DNA of 64,000 nucleotides from Secundilactobacillus silagei JCM 19001 (GTDB taxonomy: Bacteria; Bacillota; Bacilli; Lactobacillales; Lactobacillaceae): contig NZ_BCMG01000004.1 in NCBI RefSeq assembly GCF_002217945.1, forward strand, positions 124,001 to 188,000, read 5' to 3'. Position 1 is the first letter of the stretch, and each line of letters opens with the position of its first letter. The position numbers and the translations under genes are program-made. The notes under the pieces are model-generated. The model worked only from the letters and a program-made list of their open reading frames with translations. It had not been told where the DNA came from and ran no database searches. Shown piece by piece: positions 1-7,843 of the stretch.

Positions 1-1128
1 AAGCAGCGTAAGCGCCGTGGTGCCATTGACTTTGATGATCAAGAAGCAGAAATCATTGTGGACGAAACCGGTCACGCCATTGACATTAAGTTGCGGGTTC
101 GTGGCTTAGCTGAAAAAATGATTGAATCATTTATGCTGGCTGCTAACGAAACCGTTGCTGAACACTATAATAAAGCAAAAGCACCGTTTATCTACCGGGT
201 TCACGAAACCCCAGATGGTGAACGGGTCAAGAGTTTCTTCGAATTCTTAACGGCCTTTGGGATCAACGTTAAGGGTGATCCTGATCATTTGCGACCAAAG
301 ACGCTGCAAAGCGTGCTGAAATCAGTTGCTGGTAAGCCTGAAGAAGCAGTTGTTTCAGTGATGATGCTGAGAAGTCTAAAACAGGCTCGATACACCGATC
401 AATCCTTGGGTCACTTTGGGTTAGCTGCGAAATACTACACCCACTTTACGTCACCAATTCGACGTTATCCTGACACCATGGTTCACCGTCTGATTCATTT
501 TTACGAAGAAAACGGCATTAATGCTAAGAGTAAGGAACGCTACGCAGATCTGCTAGAAGAGATTGGAATCCATTCATCAGAAATGGAACGTCGTGCGGTC
601 GATGCCGAACGGGATACTGATTCCATGAAGAAAGCCGAATACATGGCTGACCATCTTGGTGAAGAATTTGACGCCACTGTCAGTTCTGTGATGAAGTTTG
701 GGATGTTCATTGAATTACCGAACACGGTTGAAGGTTTGATTCACATTAGCCGCTTAACGGATGATTATTATGAATACGTTGAAAAGTATCTGGCACTGGT
801 TGGGCGTAAAACTCACCGGACTTACCGAATCGGCCAGCCGGTCAAGGTCAAGGTCGTTAACGTAGACAAGGAACAATCACAAATTGACTTTGCGCTAGTT
901 GATCCGAAAGCAGCACCAGTTTCTGACTTGCTGCCAAAGCGCGAACACCACAGTTATTCTGGCAACCGCAATCGTAATGGTCGGCCAAACGATCATCGCC
1001 ATTCTCAAAATAATGGTAACCGTAACAATAAGAACGGTAATCGCAATGGTGGCCGCAATAATAACGTCCACCATACGAGAAACCAGACCCAATCTGGTAA
1101 CCGTTCAAATCACAAACCAAGTCATTAA
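1..1128 (+). CDS. rnr: Ribonuclease R, C-terminal part (5' end outside window)
   Basis: The reading frame is open from base 1, so the gene begins before the window. RNase R is a processive 3'-5' exoribonuclease that degrades structured RNA and works with SmpB-tmRNA on non-stop mRNAs. The RNB catalytic domain is visible up to the RRYPD block, followed by an S1 RNA-binding domain (VSSVMKFGMFIEL, GLIHISRL). The last 60 or so residues form a low-complexity tail rich in Asn, Arg, His and Gly, probably an RNA- or ribosome-binding extension. smpB follows 24 bp downstream, the usual rnr-smpB arrangement of Firmicutes. GTG at 58 is an internal codon, not the start. Confidence 0.96.
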   Translation, partial: KQRKRRGAIDFDDQEAEIIVDETGHAIDIKLRVRGLAEKMIESFMLAANETVAEHYNKAKAPFIYRVHETPDGERVKSFFEFLTAFGINVKGDPDHLRPKTLQSVLKSVAGKPEEAVVSVMMLRSLKQARYTDQSLGHFGLAAKYYTHFTSPIRRYPDTMVHRLIHFYEENGINAKSKERYADLLEEIGIHSSEMERRAVDAERDTDSMKKAEYMADHLGEEFDATVSSVMKFGMFIELPNTVEGLIHISRLTDDYYEYVEKYLALVGRKTHRTYRIGQPVKVKVVNVDKEQSQIDFALVDPKAAPVSDLLPKREHHSYSGNRNRNGRPNDHRHSQNNGNRNNKNGNRNGGRNNNVHHTRNQTQSGNRSNHKPSH

Positions 1129-1152
1129 TCTTTAGAAATGAGGTGAGGACTG

Positions 1153-1626
1153 TTGGCCAAAAGAAAAAATAAACCAACTAGCAAGAATGTCATGGCTCAA
1201 AATAAAAAGGCGCGGCATGATTATGCGATCCTCAATACCTATGAAGCAGGTCTGGTACTAACCGGGACCGAGATCAAATCGATTCGCGCTAAACGGGTGA
1301 ACCTGACCGATGGGTTTGCTCAGGTCCGCAATGGCGAAGCTTGGCTCATGAACATTCATATTAGTGAATATACCCAAGGTAATCGCTTTAACCATGATCC
1401 GCTGCGTAACCGCAAGCTGCTCCTGCATAAGAAAGAAATTGCTCGACTGGCCGGCGAAACGCAGGATAAGGGAATTACAATCGTTCCTTTGCGCATCTAC
1501 CTCAAAAATGGTTTTGCCAAAGTGTTACTTGGCGTTGCCAAAGGGAAACACGAATATGATAAACGTGAAACCATCAAGCGTCGTGATCAGGATCGTCAAA
1601 TCGCACGTGTGATGAAACACTATTAA
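1153..1626 (+). CDS. smpB: SsrA-binding protein SmpB
   Basis: SmpB (157 aa) binds tmRNA and delivers it to stalled ribosomes for trans-translation. The sequence has the family OB-fold core, including [20 protein letters not shown] and [12 protein letters not shown], and a basic C-terminal tail ([15 protein letters not shown]) that enters the mRNA channel. The start is TTG at 1153, with the Shine-Dalgarno sequence GAGGTGAGG just upstream. It lies directly after rnr and is followed by a strong terminator. Its RNA partner ssrA is also in this window at 32698-33066. Confidence 0.97.
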   Translation: MAKRKNKPTSKNVMAQNKKARHDYAILNTYEAGLVLTGTEIKSIRAKRVNLTDGFAQVRNGEAWLMNIHISEYTQGNRFNHDPLRNRKLLLHKKEIARLAGETQDKGITIVPLRIYLKNGFAKVLLGVAKGKHEYDKRETIKRRDQDRQIARVMKHY

Positions 1627-1631
1627 TCAAA

Positions 1632-1680
1632 AAGAGCACCTGTTAATCAGTTTGTAAACTGATTAACAGGTGCTTCTTTT
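1632..1680. terminator. Intrinsic terminator after smpB
   Basis: A long perfect stem, with arms of about 17 bases around GCACCTGTTAATCAG and a four-base loop, is followed by a T-rich tract. It sits between convergent smpB and the minus-strand gene at 1679 and could serve both. Confidence 0.9.
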
Positions 1681-2254
1681 AATGTAACATTCGGTGCCAA
1701 ACTTGGTGATTGGCATAGTGCCAAGCGTTGCTGCCGTGTAGGCCCAATTGCCGATTGAGTGTCGCGTGCCAAGCTTGAGCGGGCGTTTTCAACTGGCTGT
1801 GGCCGCTTGCCCAGTGATCTAGGGTAGCCGCGATACAGATACAGATCGGTTCCAGCTCTTGAGTCGCAATTTTCATTTCCCGCAGGTCACCATCGCCACG
1901 AGAATTCATGATCATGGTGGTGCCGTGATAAATTTTATAATTACCAGAGACTAAATTACCAACGATGATCCAGTGCAGATTGCTGATGTAGATCATTTGG
2001 TTAAAGAAACCCAGGCGTTTTGAAATGGCACCCACTTTTTCACCCTGATAGTAAATATCAAAGTGGGGGAGCAGGCCCAGTGAAGTTTGGTGCAGTTCTG
2101 CGAGCAGGTCGCCATCAATTTGGTACAGTGAAAGGGCGTCTTGATGACGTCCCCATTTACCAACTAATAGGTAAATTGAGCGTCGATCTTCATCACGAAC
2201 GACGCTGGCCCCCTTAGCGGCTAAACTGTCTTGTCGAATGTACAGTGTGCGCAT
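1679..2254 (-). CDS. LURP-one/Tubby-like domain protein (YxjI type)
   Basis: This 191-aa protein starts with MRTLYIRQDSLAAKGASVV and shows the beta-rich pattern of LURP-one-related (Tubby C-terminal-like) proteins: YQGEKVGAISKR, NLHWIIVGNLVSGNYKIYHG and a short C-terminal helix. Members are small cytosolic proteins of unknown biochemical role, sometimes proposed to bind phospholipid. The ATG at 2254 was chosen because GGAGGGG lies eight bases upstream; an upstream in-frame ATG lacks such a site. It is monocistronic and convergent with smpB. The family call rests on pattern recognition only. Confidence 0.7.
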   Translation of the reverse strand: MRTLYIRQDSLAAKGASVVRDEDRRSIYLLVGKWGRHQDALSLYQIDGDLLAELHQTSLGLLPHFDIYYQGEKVGAISKRLGFFNQMIYISNLHWIIVGNLVSGNYKIYHGTTMIMNSRGDGDLREMKIATQELEPICICIAATLDHWASGHSQLKTPAQAWHATLNRQLGLHGSNAWHYANHQVWHRMLH

Positions 2255-2517
2255 GGAAGCCCCTCCAATCATTTTTGTCAAATTTAATTTACATTATTTA
2301 ACATTCATTCTAACATGGATAGACGATAAATTGAGCTTAATCAACTGGCTATTTTTAGATTGTCAAAGCCCAATTAATTTTCGAATTGGCAGGTGGTCAC
2401 TGATTGGACTGGAGTGGTATCAGTCAAAAGTAAAGGTTGACCGTTCAAACTATTTTTCAGCGTTTTCACTAATAATTTGTGAAAATCTATGATAGAATGA
2501 ACGTTGAGGTGTTGGGA

Positions 2518-3243
2518 ATGAAACCGTTTATTCATAATGATTGGTGGCCCGTTTTGGAGCCTGAGTTCAAAAAGGCATATTACCAAAACTTACGCGCTTT
2601 TCTGGTTCATGAGTATCAGACGCAAAATATCCATCCGGACATGTTTCATATTTTTGAAGCATTTGAATGGACGCCCTTTTCGAAGGTCAAGGTCGTGATT
2701 TTAGGGCAGGATCCCTATCATGAACCCAATCAGGCGCACGGGCTGAGTTTTTCAGTCTTGCCTGGGGTTCAGATCCCACCGAGTCTGAGAAATATTTATA
2801 AGGAATTGCAGTCTGATTTAGGCATTAAGCCCGTTAACCATGGTTATCTGGAGAAGTGGGCGAAACAGGGGGTTCTCCTGTTGAACTCAGTTTTGACCGT
2901 TCGTAATGGCCACGCTTTTTCCCACAAAGGAAAGGGCTGGGAACAGTTAACGGACGCGGCGATTCATAAATTGTCAGAGCGACCAACTCCCGTAATTTTC
3001 ATTTTATGGGGGCGAGCGGCGCAAAGTAAGATCAGTCTGATCGACACGAAAGCCAATATTGTGATTCAATCAGCTCATCCAAGTCCGTTATCAGCTAATC
3101 GGGGCTTCTTTGGGTCAAAGCCGTTTTCTAAAACCAACATCGCACTAAAATCACTTGGAGAAACACCCATTGACTGGCAGTTACCTGAGCACGTTACTGC
3201 TGAGGAACCAACACCACAGCAAGAGGCGTCAAAAGAGAATTGA
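2518..3243 (+). CDS. ung: Uracil-DNA glycosylase
   Basis: Family 1 uracil-DNA glycosylase, which removes uracil from DNA in base-excision repair. The active-site motif GQDPYH is at residues 63-68 with catalytic Asp65. The Leu-intercalation/His motif HPSPLS appears near residue 193. The ATG at 2518 was chosen because GAGGT sits seven bases upstream; an in-frame codon at 2479 would add 13 residues with no site. A -10-like TATGAT occurs at 2488. The product, 241 aa, is longer than the usual 225 or so because of a Pro/Glu/Gln-rich C-terminal tail. pta follows 34 bp downstream. Confidence 0.97.
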   Translation: MKPFIHNDWWPVLEPEFKKAYYQNLRAFLVHEYQTQNIHPDMFHIFEAFEWTPFSKVKVVILGQDPYHEPNQAHGLSFSVLPGVQIPPSLRNIYKELQSDLGIKPVNHGYLEKWAKQGVLLLNSVLTVRNGHAFSHKGKGWEQLTDAAIHKLSERPTPVIFILWGRAAQSKISLIDTKANIVIQSAHPSPLSANRGFFGSKPFSKTNIALKSLGETPIDWQLPEHVTAEEPTPQQEASKEN

Positions 3244-3277
3244 CTAGTCGGAATCTCAAAATCTGGAGGTCTATATT

Positions 3278-4252
3278 TTGGAACTTTTTGATAGTTTGAA
3301 GCAAAAGATTAGTGGTTTGAACAAGACAGTTGTCTTGCCTGAAGGTGAGGACATCAGAATTATTGGTGCCGCCAGCCGATTAGCATCGGAAAAATTACTG
3401 CAGCCGATTTTACTTGGTGACGTTGATAAGATCAAAGCCACTGCCAAGGAAAAGGGCTTTGATCTAGCTGGCGTTAAGCTGGCCGACCCAACCAAGGCAT
3501 CTGACGATGAAAAAAAGAAGATGCTGGATGCTTTAGTTGCACGCCGTAAGGGTAAGAATACCCCAGAACAGGCAGCTAAAATGCTGGAAGATCCTAACTA
3601 TTGGGGCACTATGCTGGTTTATCTCGGTGAAGCGGATGCCATGGTTTCAGGTGCCATTCACCCAACTGGTGATACGGTTCGGCCAGCACTGCAGATCATT
3701 AAGACCAAGCCAGGCGTTAAGCGGATCAGCGGTTACTTCATCTTGCTGAAAGGTGACGAACGCTTGATCTTTGCTGATTGTGCCATCAACATTGACTTGG
3801 ATGCTGCCGGCATGGCTGAAGTGGCTGTGGAAAGTGCGCAAACGGCTAAGAAGTACGACATTGACCCGAAAGTTGCCATGTTAAGCTTCTCAACTAAGGG
3901 TTCTGCTAAAGCTGACCAAGTTACTAAAGTTCAAGAAGCAACCAAGTTAGCTCAAGAACAGGCACCGGACATTGCAATCGACGGTGAACTGCAATTTGAT
4001 GCCGCAGTTGTTCCAGAAGTGGCTGCCAGCAAGGCACCGGGTTCAAAGGTCGCTGGGCACGCTAACGTGTTTGTCTTCCCAGAACTTGAAGCCGGCAACA
4101 TTGGTTACAAGATTGCGCAACGGTTAGGCGGCTATGAAGCCGTTGGTCCGCTGCTGCAAGGGATGAACGCACCAGTGTCAGACTTGTCACGTGGCTGCAA
4201 CGAAGAAGACGTTTATAAAGTCGCTATCGTCACTGCCGCACAAGCTGTTTAA
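3278..4252 (+). CDS. pta: Phosphate acetyltransferase
   Basis: Pta interconverts acetyl-CoA and acetyl phosphate, linking to acetate kinase in pyruvate/acetate metabolism. The 324-aa length matches the short single-domain Firmicute type. Recognisable blocks are VVLPEGEDIRIIGAASRLA, the substrate-site segment GEADAMVSGAIHPTGDTVRP and GELQFDAAVVPEVAASKAPG. The start is TTG at 3278 with GGAGGT seven bases upstream. ung lies upstream in the same direction, and a terminator follows. Confidence 0.97.
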   Translation: MELFDSLKQKISGLNKTVVLPEGEDIRIIGAASRLASEKLLQPILLGDVDKIKATAKEKGFDLAGVKLADPTKASDDEKKKMLDALVARRKGKNTPEQAAKMLEDPNYWGTMLVYLGEADAMVSGAIHPTGDTVRPALQIIKTKPGVKRISGYFILLKGDERLIFADCAINIDLDAAGMAEVAVESAQTAKKYDIDPKVAMLSFSTKGSAKADQVTKVQEATKLAQEQAPDIAIDGELQFDAAVVPEVAASKAPGSKVAGHANVFVFPELEAGNIGYKIAQRLGGYEAVGPLLQGMNAPVSDLSRGCNEEDVYKVAIVTAAQAV

Positions 4253-4278
4253 ATTGAATTTTTAAATTAAAAAATCTT

Positions 4279-4314
4279 GGAGCTGTCGGCAGCGTCGTTG
4301 CCCCAGCTCCTTTT
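4279..4314 (+). terminator. Intrinsic terminator after pta
   Basis: GGAGCTG pairs with CAGCTCC across an 18-base loop and is followed by TTTT. It separates pta from tsaE. Confidence 0.7.
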
Positions 4315-4330
4315 GAGTTAAGGAGTAATC

Positions 4331-4813
4331 ATGACAGTTACAGTTAAAGTTTCAACACCAGAAGAGACCATGACGATTGGCCAGCAAATTGCACCGTTAT
4401 TGGCGCCAAAAGACATTATTTTATTGGATGGTGACCTGGGTGCCGGTAAAACGACCTTTACTAAGGGTCTAGCGGCCGGATTAGGCATTAAACGCAACGT
4501 TAAGAGTCCTACCTTCACCATTATTCGCGAATATCAAGACGGCCGAATCCCGCTGTACCATATGGACGTTTACCGATTAGAAGATGGCAGCGGCGATGAA
4601 CTGGGGCTAGAGGAATACTTCAATGGTGACGGTGTCAGCGTTGTGGAATGGTCAAAGTTTGTAGCCGATGAGCTGCCCGCTGATTATTTACGGATTGCCT
4701 TTAAGCGGTTAGATGATCTGGGCGAAAATCAGCGTGAATTAACGTTTGAGCCCCATGGCGCAAGGTTTGTTACCATGGTCAAACAATTACAGGAAAAACG
4801 TCATGGCAAATGA
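4331..4813 (+). CDS. tsaE: tRNA threonylcarbamoyladenosine biosynthesis ATPase TsaE
   Basis: TsaE (YdiB) is the ATPase partner of TsaB/TsaD in making t6A37 of ANN-decoding tRNAs. The P-loop GDLGAGKTT lies at about residues 36-44, followed by [10 protein letters not shown] and the HMDVYRL and VEWSKF blocks typical of the family. The length of 160 aa is normal. Its 3' end overlaps the following acetyltransferase by 11 bp, the common tsaE-acetyltransferase pairing. Sua5, which makes the threonylcarbamoyl-AMP intermediate, is encoded at 56565-57581. Confidence 0.95.
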   Translation: MTVTVKVSTPEETMTIGQQIAPLLAPKDIILLDGDLGAGKTTFTKGLAAGLGIKRNVKSPTFTIIREYQDGRIPLYHMDVYRLEDGSGDELGLEEYFNGDGVSVVEWSKFVADELPADYLRIAFKRLDDLGENQRELTFEPHGARFVTMVKQLQEKRHGK

Positions 4814-5306
4814 GCCGGAGTTAACGCTTCGAAAAGCACTGCCAACGGATACGCAGGCCACGTTAAAGTTACTCAAAAGCCTTAAAACGGAATCGACCAC
4901 TTTTGAAGATACCAGCGATGACGTTGATCCAGCGACCGAAAGCGAACAGATCAAACAAATTAGCAAGTCCAATCAGCAGCTATTGCTGTTAGCTATCTTA
5001 GATGGAAACCCAGTTGGATTAGTCACCATCTTGCCGACTTCGACAGACGGAACCGGTGAAATTGGTGTCGCGGTCCTGAAGCAGTATTGGCGAAAGGGCA
5101 TTGGTCGGGAACTCATGTTAAGCGGTCTTGATTGGGCAGCTTTAGACAGTTCCTACGAAATTATTTCACTGACCGTGCAGGCACGTAATCAACGGGCCGT
5201 AAAACTCTATCAAGATATTGGGTTTCAGACCACGCAAAAATTACGGGTGACCACCTCAGCTGGTGAAGTAGTTGCAGCCTATGAAATGCAGTTAGCGGTG
5301 AAGTAG
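4803..5306 (+). CDS. GNAT-family N-acetyltransferase
   Basis: A 167-aa single-domain GNAT protein. The acetyl-CoA-binding motif A is seen as GVAVLKQYWRKGIGRELM, followed by SLTVQARNQRAVKLYQDIGF, typical of RimI/RimJ-like enzymes. The substrate is unknown; modification of ribosomal proteins or small amines are options. The ATG at 4803 was chosen because AGGAAA precedes it and it gives the expected N-terminus (ELTLRKALPTD). It is translationally coupled to tsaE by overlap. Confidence 0.85.
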   Translation: MANEPELTLRKALPTDTQATLKLLKSLKTESTTFEDTSDDVDPATESEQIKQISKSNQQLLLLAILDGNPVGLVTILPTSTDGTGEIGVAVLKQYWRKGIGRELMLSGLDWAALDSSYEIISLTVQARNQRAVKLYQDIGFQTTQKLRVTTSAGEVVAAYEMQLAVK

Positions 5307-5329
5307 TTTTTTGAATTTTAATGAACATA

Positions 5330-5373
5330 AATAAGCCTAATTACCAGCTGTCTGGTAACTAGGCTTATTTTTG
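5330..5373. terminator. Intrinsic terminator between convergent genes
   Basis: AATAAGCCTA-type arms form a long stem around CCAG/CTGG and are followed by a T-run. It can end both the tsaE operon and the minus-strand exonuclease gene. Confidence 0.85.
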
Positions 5374-5392
5374 GTGTTAATTATTCAACTCA

Positions 5393-5926
5393 TCAGGCCA
5401 GTTTAATAAACGGCTTAATAGCTTCCTGGCCAAAAGTGTTAGTTTCTGATAGTAAAATGTTGGCGCAGGCTAAACTATCATCCAGCGCATTGTGGTGGTG
5501 TTCCAGTGAAATTCCCAGCGCGTCAGCTACGGTGTTGAGCTTATGGTCTGCCAGCGTGGGTAAAAATTGCCGGCTGGTTTTTACCGTGTCCAGTGTGAGG
5601 TAGGCTGGTGAGGTCATTCCGTAATGGTTTAAGGTTTGGCGCAGTACGCTGTTATCAAATTGCGCGTTGTGGGCAATTACCAGCTGTTCTGGCGTGAATA
5701 GGGATTGAATGTGCGGCCAGACCGTTGGAAAATCCGGCGCATCAGCAACGTCAGCTTCGTGAATGCCATGGATCTGGACGTTGCGCCAGAAAAAGTCAGT
5801 GTCAGGTTTGATCAGCGTGTAAAACTCATCTGCTACCTGACTGTTACGAACGATAGTCAGTGCCAAGGAACAAGCAGAATAGCGCTTGCCGTTGGCGGTT
5901 TCAAAATCCATTGCGACAAAGTTCAA
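5393..5926 (-). CDS. DnaQ-family 3'-5' exonuclease (DEDDh)
   Basis: This 177-aa protein matches the DNA polymerase III epsilon-type exonuclease fold. ExoI has the acidic pair in VAMDFETANG, ExoII is seen at AHNAQFDNSVL, and ExoIII at HHNALDDSLACA, giving a DEDDh site. It is probably a stand-alone repair or RNA-processing exonuclease rather than the replicative proofreader (PolC carries its own). TTG at 5926 was chosen because AAGGAG lies eight bases upstream; the upstream ATG lacks a site. exoA lies just upstream on the same strand, suggesting a repair-related pair. Confidence 0.88.
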   Translation of the reverse strand: MNFVAMDFETANGKRYSACSLALTIVRNSQVADEFYTLIKPDTDFFWRNVQIHGIHEADVADAPDFPTVWPHIQSLFTPEQLVIAHNAQFDNSVLRQTLNHYGMTSPAYLTLDTVKTSRQFLPTLADHKLNTVADALGISLEHHHNALDDSLACANILLSETNTFGQEAIKPFIKLA

Positions 5927-5954
5927 TAGTGCCACTCCTTTCAAGTTATCCAAA

Positions 5955-6719
5955 TTATACGTGAAGGCCAGTGGTTGTCAAGGTAATTGGACAGTGGTCC
6001 GAACCGAAAATGGTGTCTTTAATGTCAGCGGATGCTAGCTTAGGCTGGAGGGCATTACTGGTAACAAAGTAGTCGATTCGCCAGCCAGCGTTACGATCAC
6101 GGGCTTTGAACCGGTAGCTCCACCACGAGTAACGGTCGGTAACATCGGGATAGAAATAGCGGAAAGTATCGGTATAGCCACGTCCAAGTAAACGCGTAAA
6201 GGCTTCCCGTTCCTGATCCGTAAAGCCAGCACTTTTATGGTTAGTTTTCGGATTACGAATATCAATTTCTTCGTGTGCCACGTTTAGGTCACCGCATAAA
6301 ATGACCGGTTTCTTTTGGTTTAACTGGTCGAGGTAATCTTGAAAGGCATCTTCCCAGCCCATCCGAAACTCAAGCCGTTTAAGGCCCGTACCCGAATTAG
6401 GCGTGTAACAGGTGACCAGGTAAAAATCCGTGTATTCCAAGGTGATCACACGGCCCTCATGGTCAAATTCATCGGTGCCAATATCATAGGTGACGTTAAG
6501 TGGATCATGTTTGGTAAAAATAGCGGTGCCTGAATAACCCTTCCGGTCGGCAGAATTAAAGTATTGGTGATATCCGGGCAACTCTAGCGTGAGCTGATCG
6601 GGTTGCATTTTCGTTTCTTGAACGCAGAAGAAGTCCGCGTCTAAGGTGTTAAAAGTAGTCATAAAATCATGTTTAACAGCGGCCCGCAGACCGTTGACGT
6701 TCCAACTGACAAATTTCAC
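5955..6719 (-). CDS. exoA: Exodeoxyribonuclease III / AP endonuclease
   Basis: ExoA/Xth cleaves DNA 5' to abasic sites and trims 3' ends in base-excision repair, downstream of glycosylases such as Ung (also in this window). Family motifs are visible: FVSWNVNGLRAA at the N-terminus, VQETKM, CGDLNVAH and the C-terminal FGSDHCPI containing the catalytic His. The chosen start is GTG at 6719, giving MKFVSWNVNGL (254 aa). The site AAAGGA is about 11 bases upstream, so an upstream TTG or ATG start adding up to nine residues is possible. Confidence 0.95.
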   Translation of the reverse strand: MKFVSWNVNGLRAAVKHDFMTTFNTLDADFFCVQETKMQPDQLTLELPGYHQYFNSADRKGYSGTAIFTKHDPLNVTYDIGTDEFDHEGRVITLEYTDFYLVTCYTPNSGTGLKRLEFRMGWEDAFQDYLDQLNQKKPVILCGDLNVAHEEIDIRNPKTNHKSAGFTDQEREAFTRLLGRGYTDTFRYFYPDVTDRYSWWSYRFKARDRNAGWRIDYFVTSNALQPKLASADIKDTIFGSDHCPITLTTTGLHV

Positions 6720-6917
6720 GGCAGTCAACATCCTTTCTTGATACATCGTTTAGTTTTATTTTAGCATTTTTAAGCGGTGCTAGGTGATTGCTGATCATGA
6801 TTACAAGCGGGGAAAAGACGGTACTAATGGAGCTAACCTTTTGTTTGTACCGGTTGGCATGGTATGATATTAATATGTCATTTAACGAAATATGGGTGTC
6901 ACGAAAGGAACCTAACC

Positions 6918-7826
6918 ATGAAGGCAAACATCATGGCAACTTTTCCCCAGGTAAAGTTGCTGCAAAACGAACCTTTATCAAACTATACCAATACTAAAAC
7001 GGGGGGTAAGGCGGACTACCTCGCTTTCCCAAAGAATTTAGATGAAATTCAAGAATTAATGCTTTACGCGCAAAAACAAGGCTTGCCCGTAACCGTGATC
7101 GGCAACGCCAGTAACTTGATCGTTAAGGATGGCGGTATTCGCGGCTTAGTTATGATCTTGACGGAGATGAACCAGATTACCGTTAAGGATAATGACATTA
7201 CTGCTGAATCGGGTGCTTCGTTGATTGAAGTGACCAAGGTTGCGCAACGTGCCAGCTTGAGCGGCTTGGAATTTGCTGCTGGAATTCCGGGCAGTGTCGG
7301 CGGTGCGATCTTTATGAACGCCGGAGCTTACGGTGGAGAAATCAGTCTGGTGGCTGACTCAGTAACCGTTTTAACACCTGAAGCCCAGCTCAAAACCATT
7401 CCACGTACTGATCTGGATTTTGCTTATCGCCATAGCCGCGTTCAGGATGAAGGCGATATTGTGATCGCCGCGACCTTTAAATTGCAGACCGGTGATCCAG
7501 CTCAGATTCAAGCTAAAATGGATGAGCTAAACGCCCGTCGCGCAGCCAAACAGCCACTGGATTTACCTTCCTGTGGCAGCGTCTTTAAACGGCCCACGGG
7601 TTATTTTGCCGGTAAGCTGATTCACGATGCCGGCCTGCAAGGGTATCAGTCTGGTGGCGCCCAGGTCTCCATGAAGCACGCTGGGTTCATCGTGAACGTT
7701 GGCCATGCTACGGCGACGGACTATCTCGCTGTTATCGCCCACGTTCAGGCAACGGTTTTGACCCAGGCGGGCGTTCACTTGGAGACAGAAGTCCGCATTA
7801 TTGGTGAAGATCCGGTTTCGAATTAA
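6918..7826 (+). CDS. murB: UDP-N-acetylenolpyruvoylglucosamine reductase
   Basis: MurB reduces UDP-GlcNAc-enolpyruvate to UDP-MurNAc with FAD and NADPH, the second committed step of peptidoglycan synthesis. FAD-binding segments [12 protein letters not shown] and [20 protein letters not shown] are evident, as is [10 protein letters not shown] with the proton-donating Ser. At 302 aa it fits the type IIb enzymes. The ATG at 6918 follows GAAAGGAACC; an earlier in-frame codon lacks a site. A likely promoter is TTGTTT at 6841, 16 bp, TATGAT at 6863. The antiporter gene follows 17 bp downstream. Confidence 0.97.
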   Translation: MKANIMATFPQVKLLQNEPLSNYTNTKTGGKADYLAFPKNLDEIQELMLYAQKQGLPVTVIGNASNLIVKDGGIRGLVMILTEMNQITVKDNDITAESGASLIEVTKVAQRASLSGLEFAAGIPGSVGGAIFMNAGAYGGEISLVADSVTVLTPEAQLKTIPRTDLDFAYRHSRVQDEGDIVIAATFKLQTGDPAQIQAKMDELNARRAAKQPLDLPSCGSVFKRPTGYFAGKLIHDAGLQGYQSGGAQVSMKHAGFIVNVGHATATDYLAVIAHVQATVLTQAGVHLETEVRIIGEDPVSN

Positions 7827-7843
7827 CGAAAGGAGTTACCTAG

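Noticed and set aside
857-1177. 106-residue minus-strand frame opposite the rnr tail
   Set aside because: It is the shadow of the low-complexity RNase R tail; no site or promoter.
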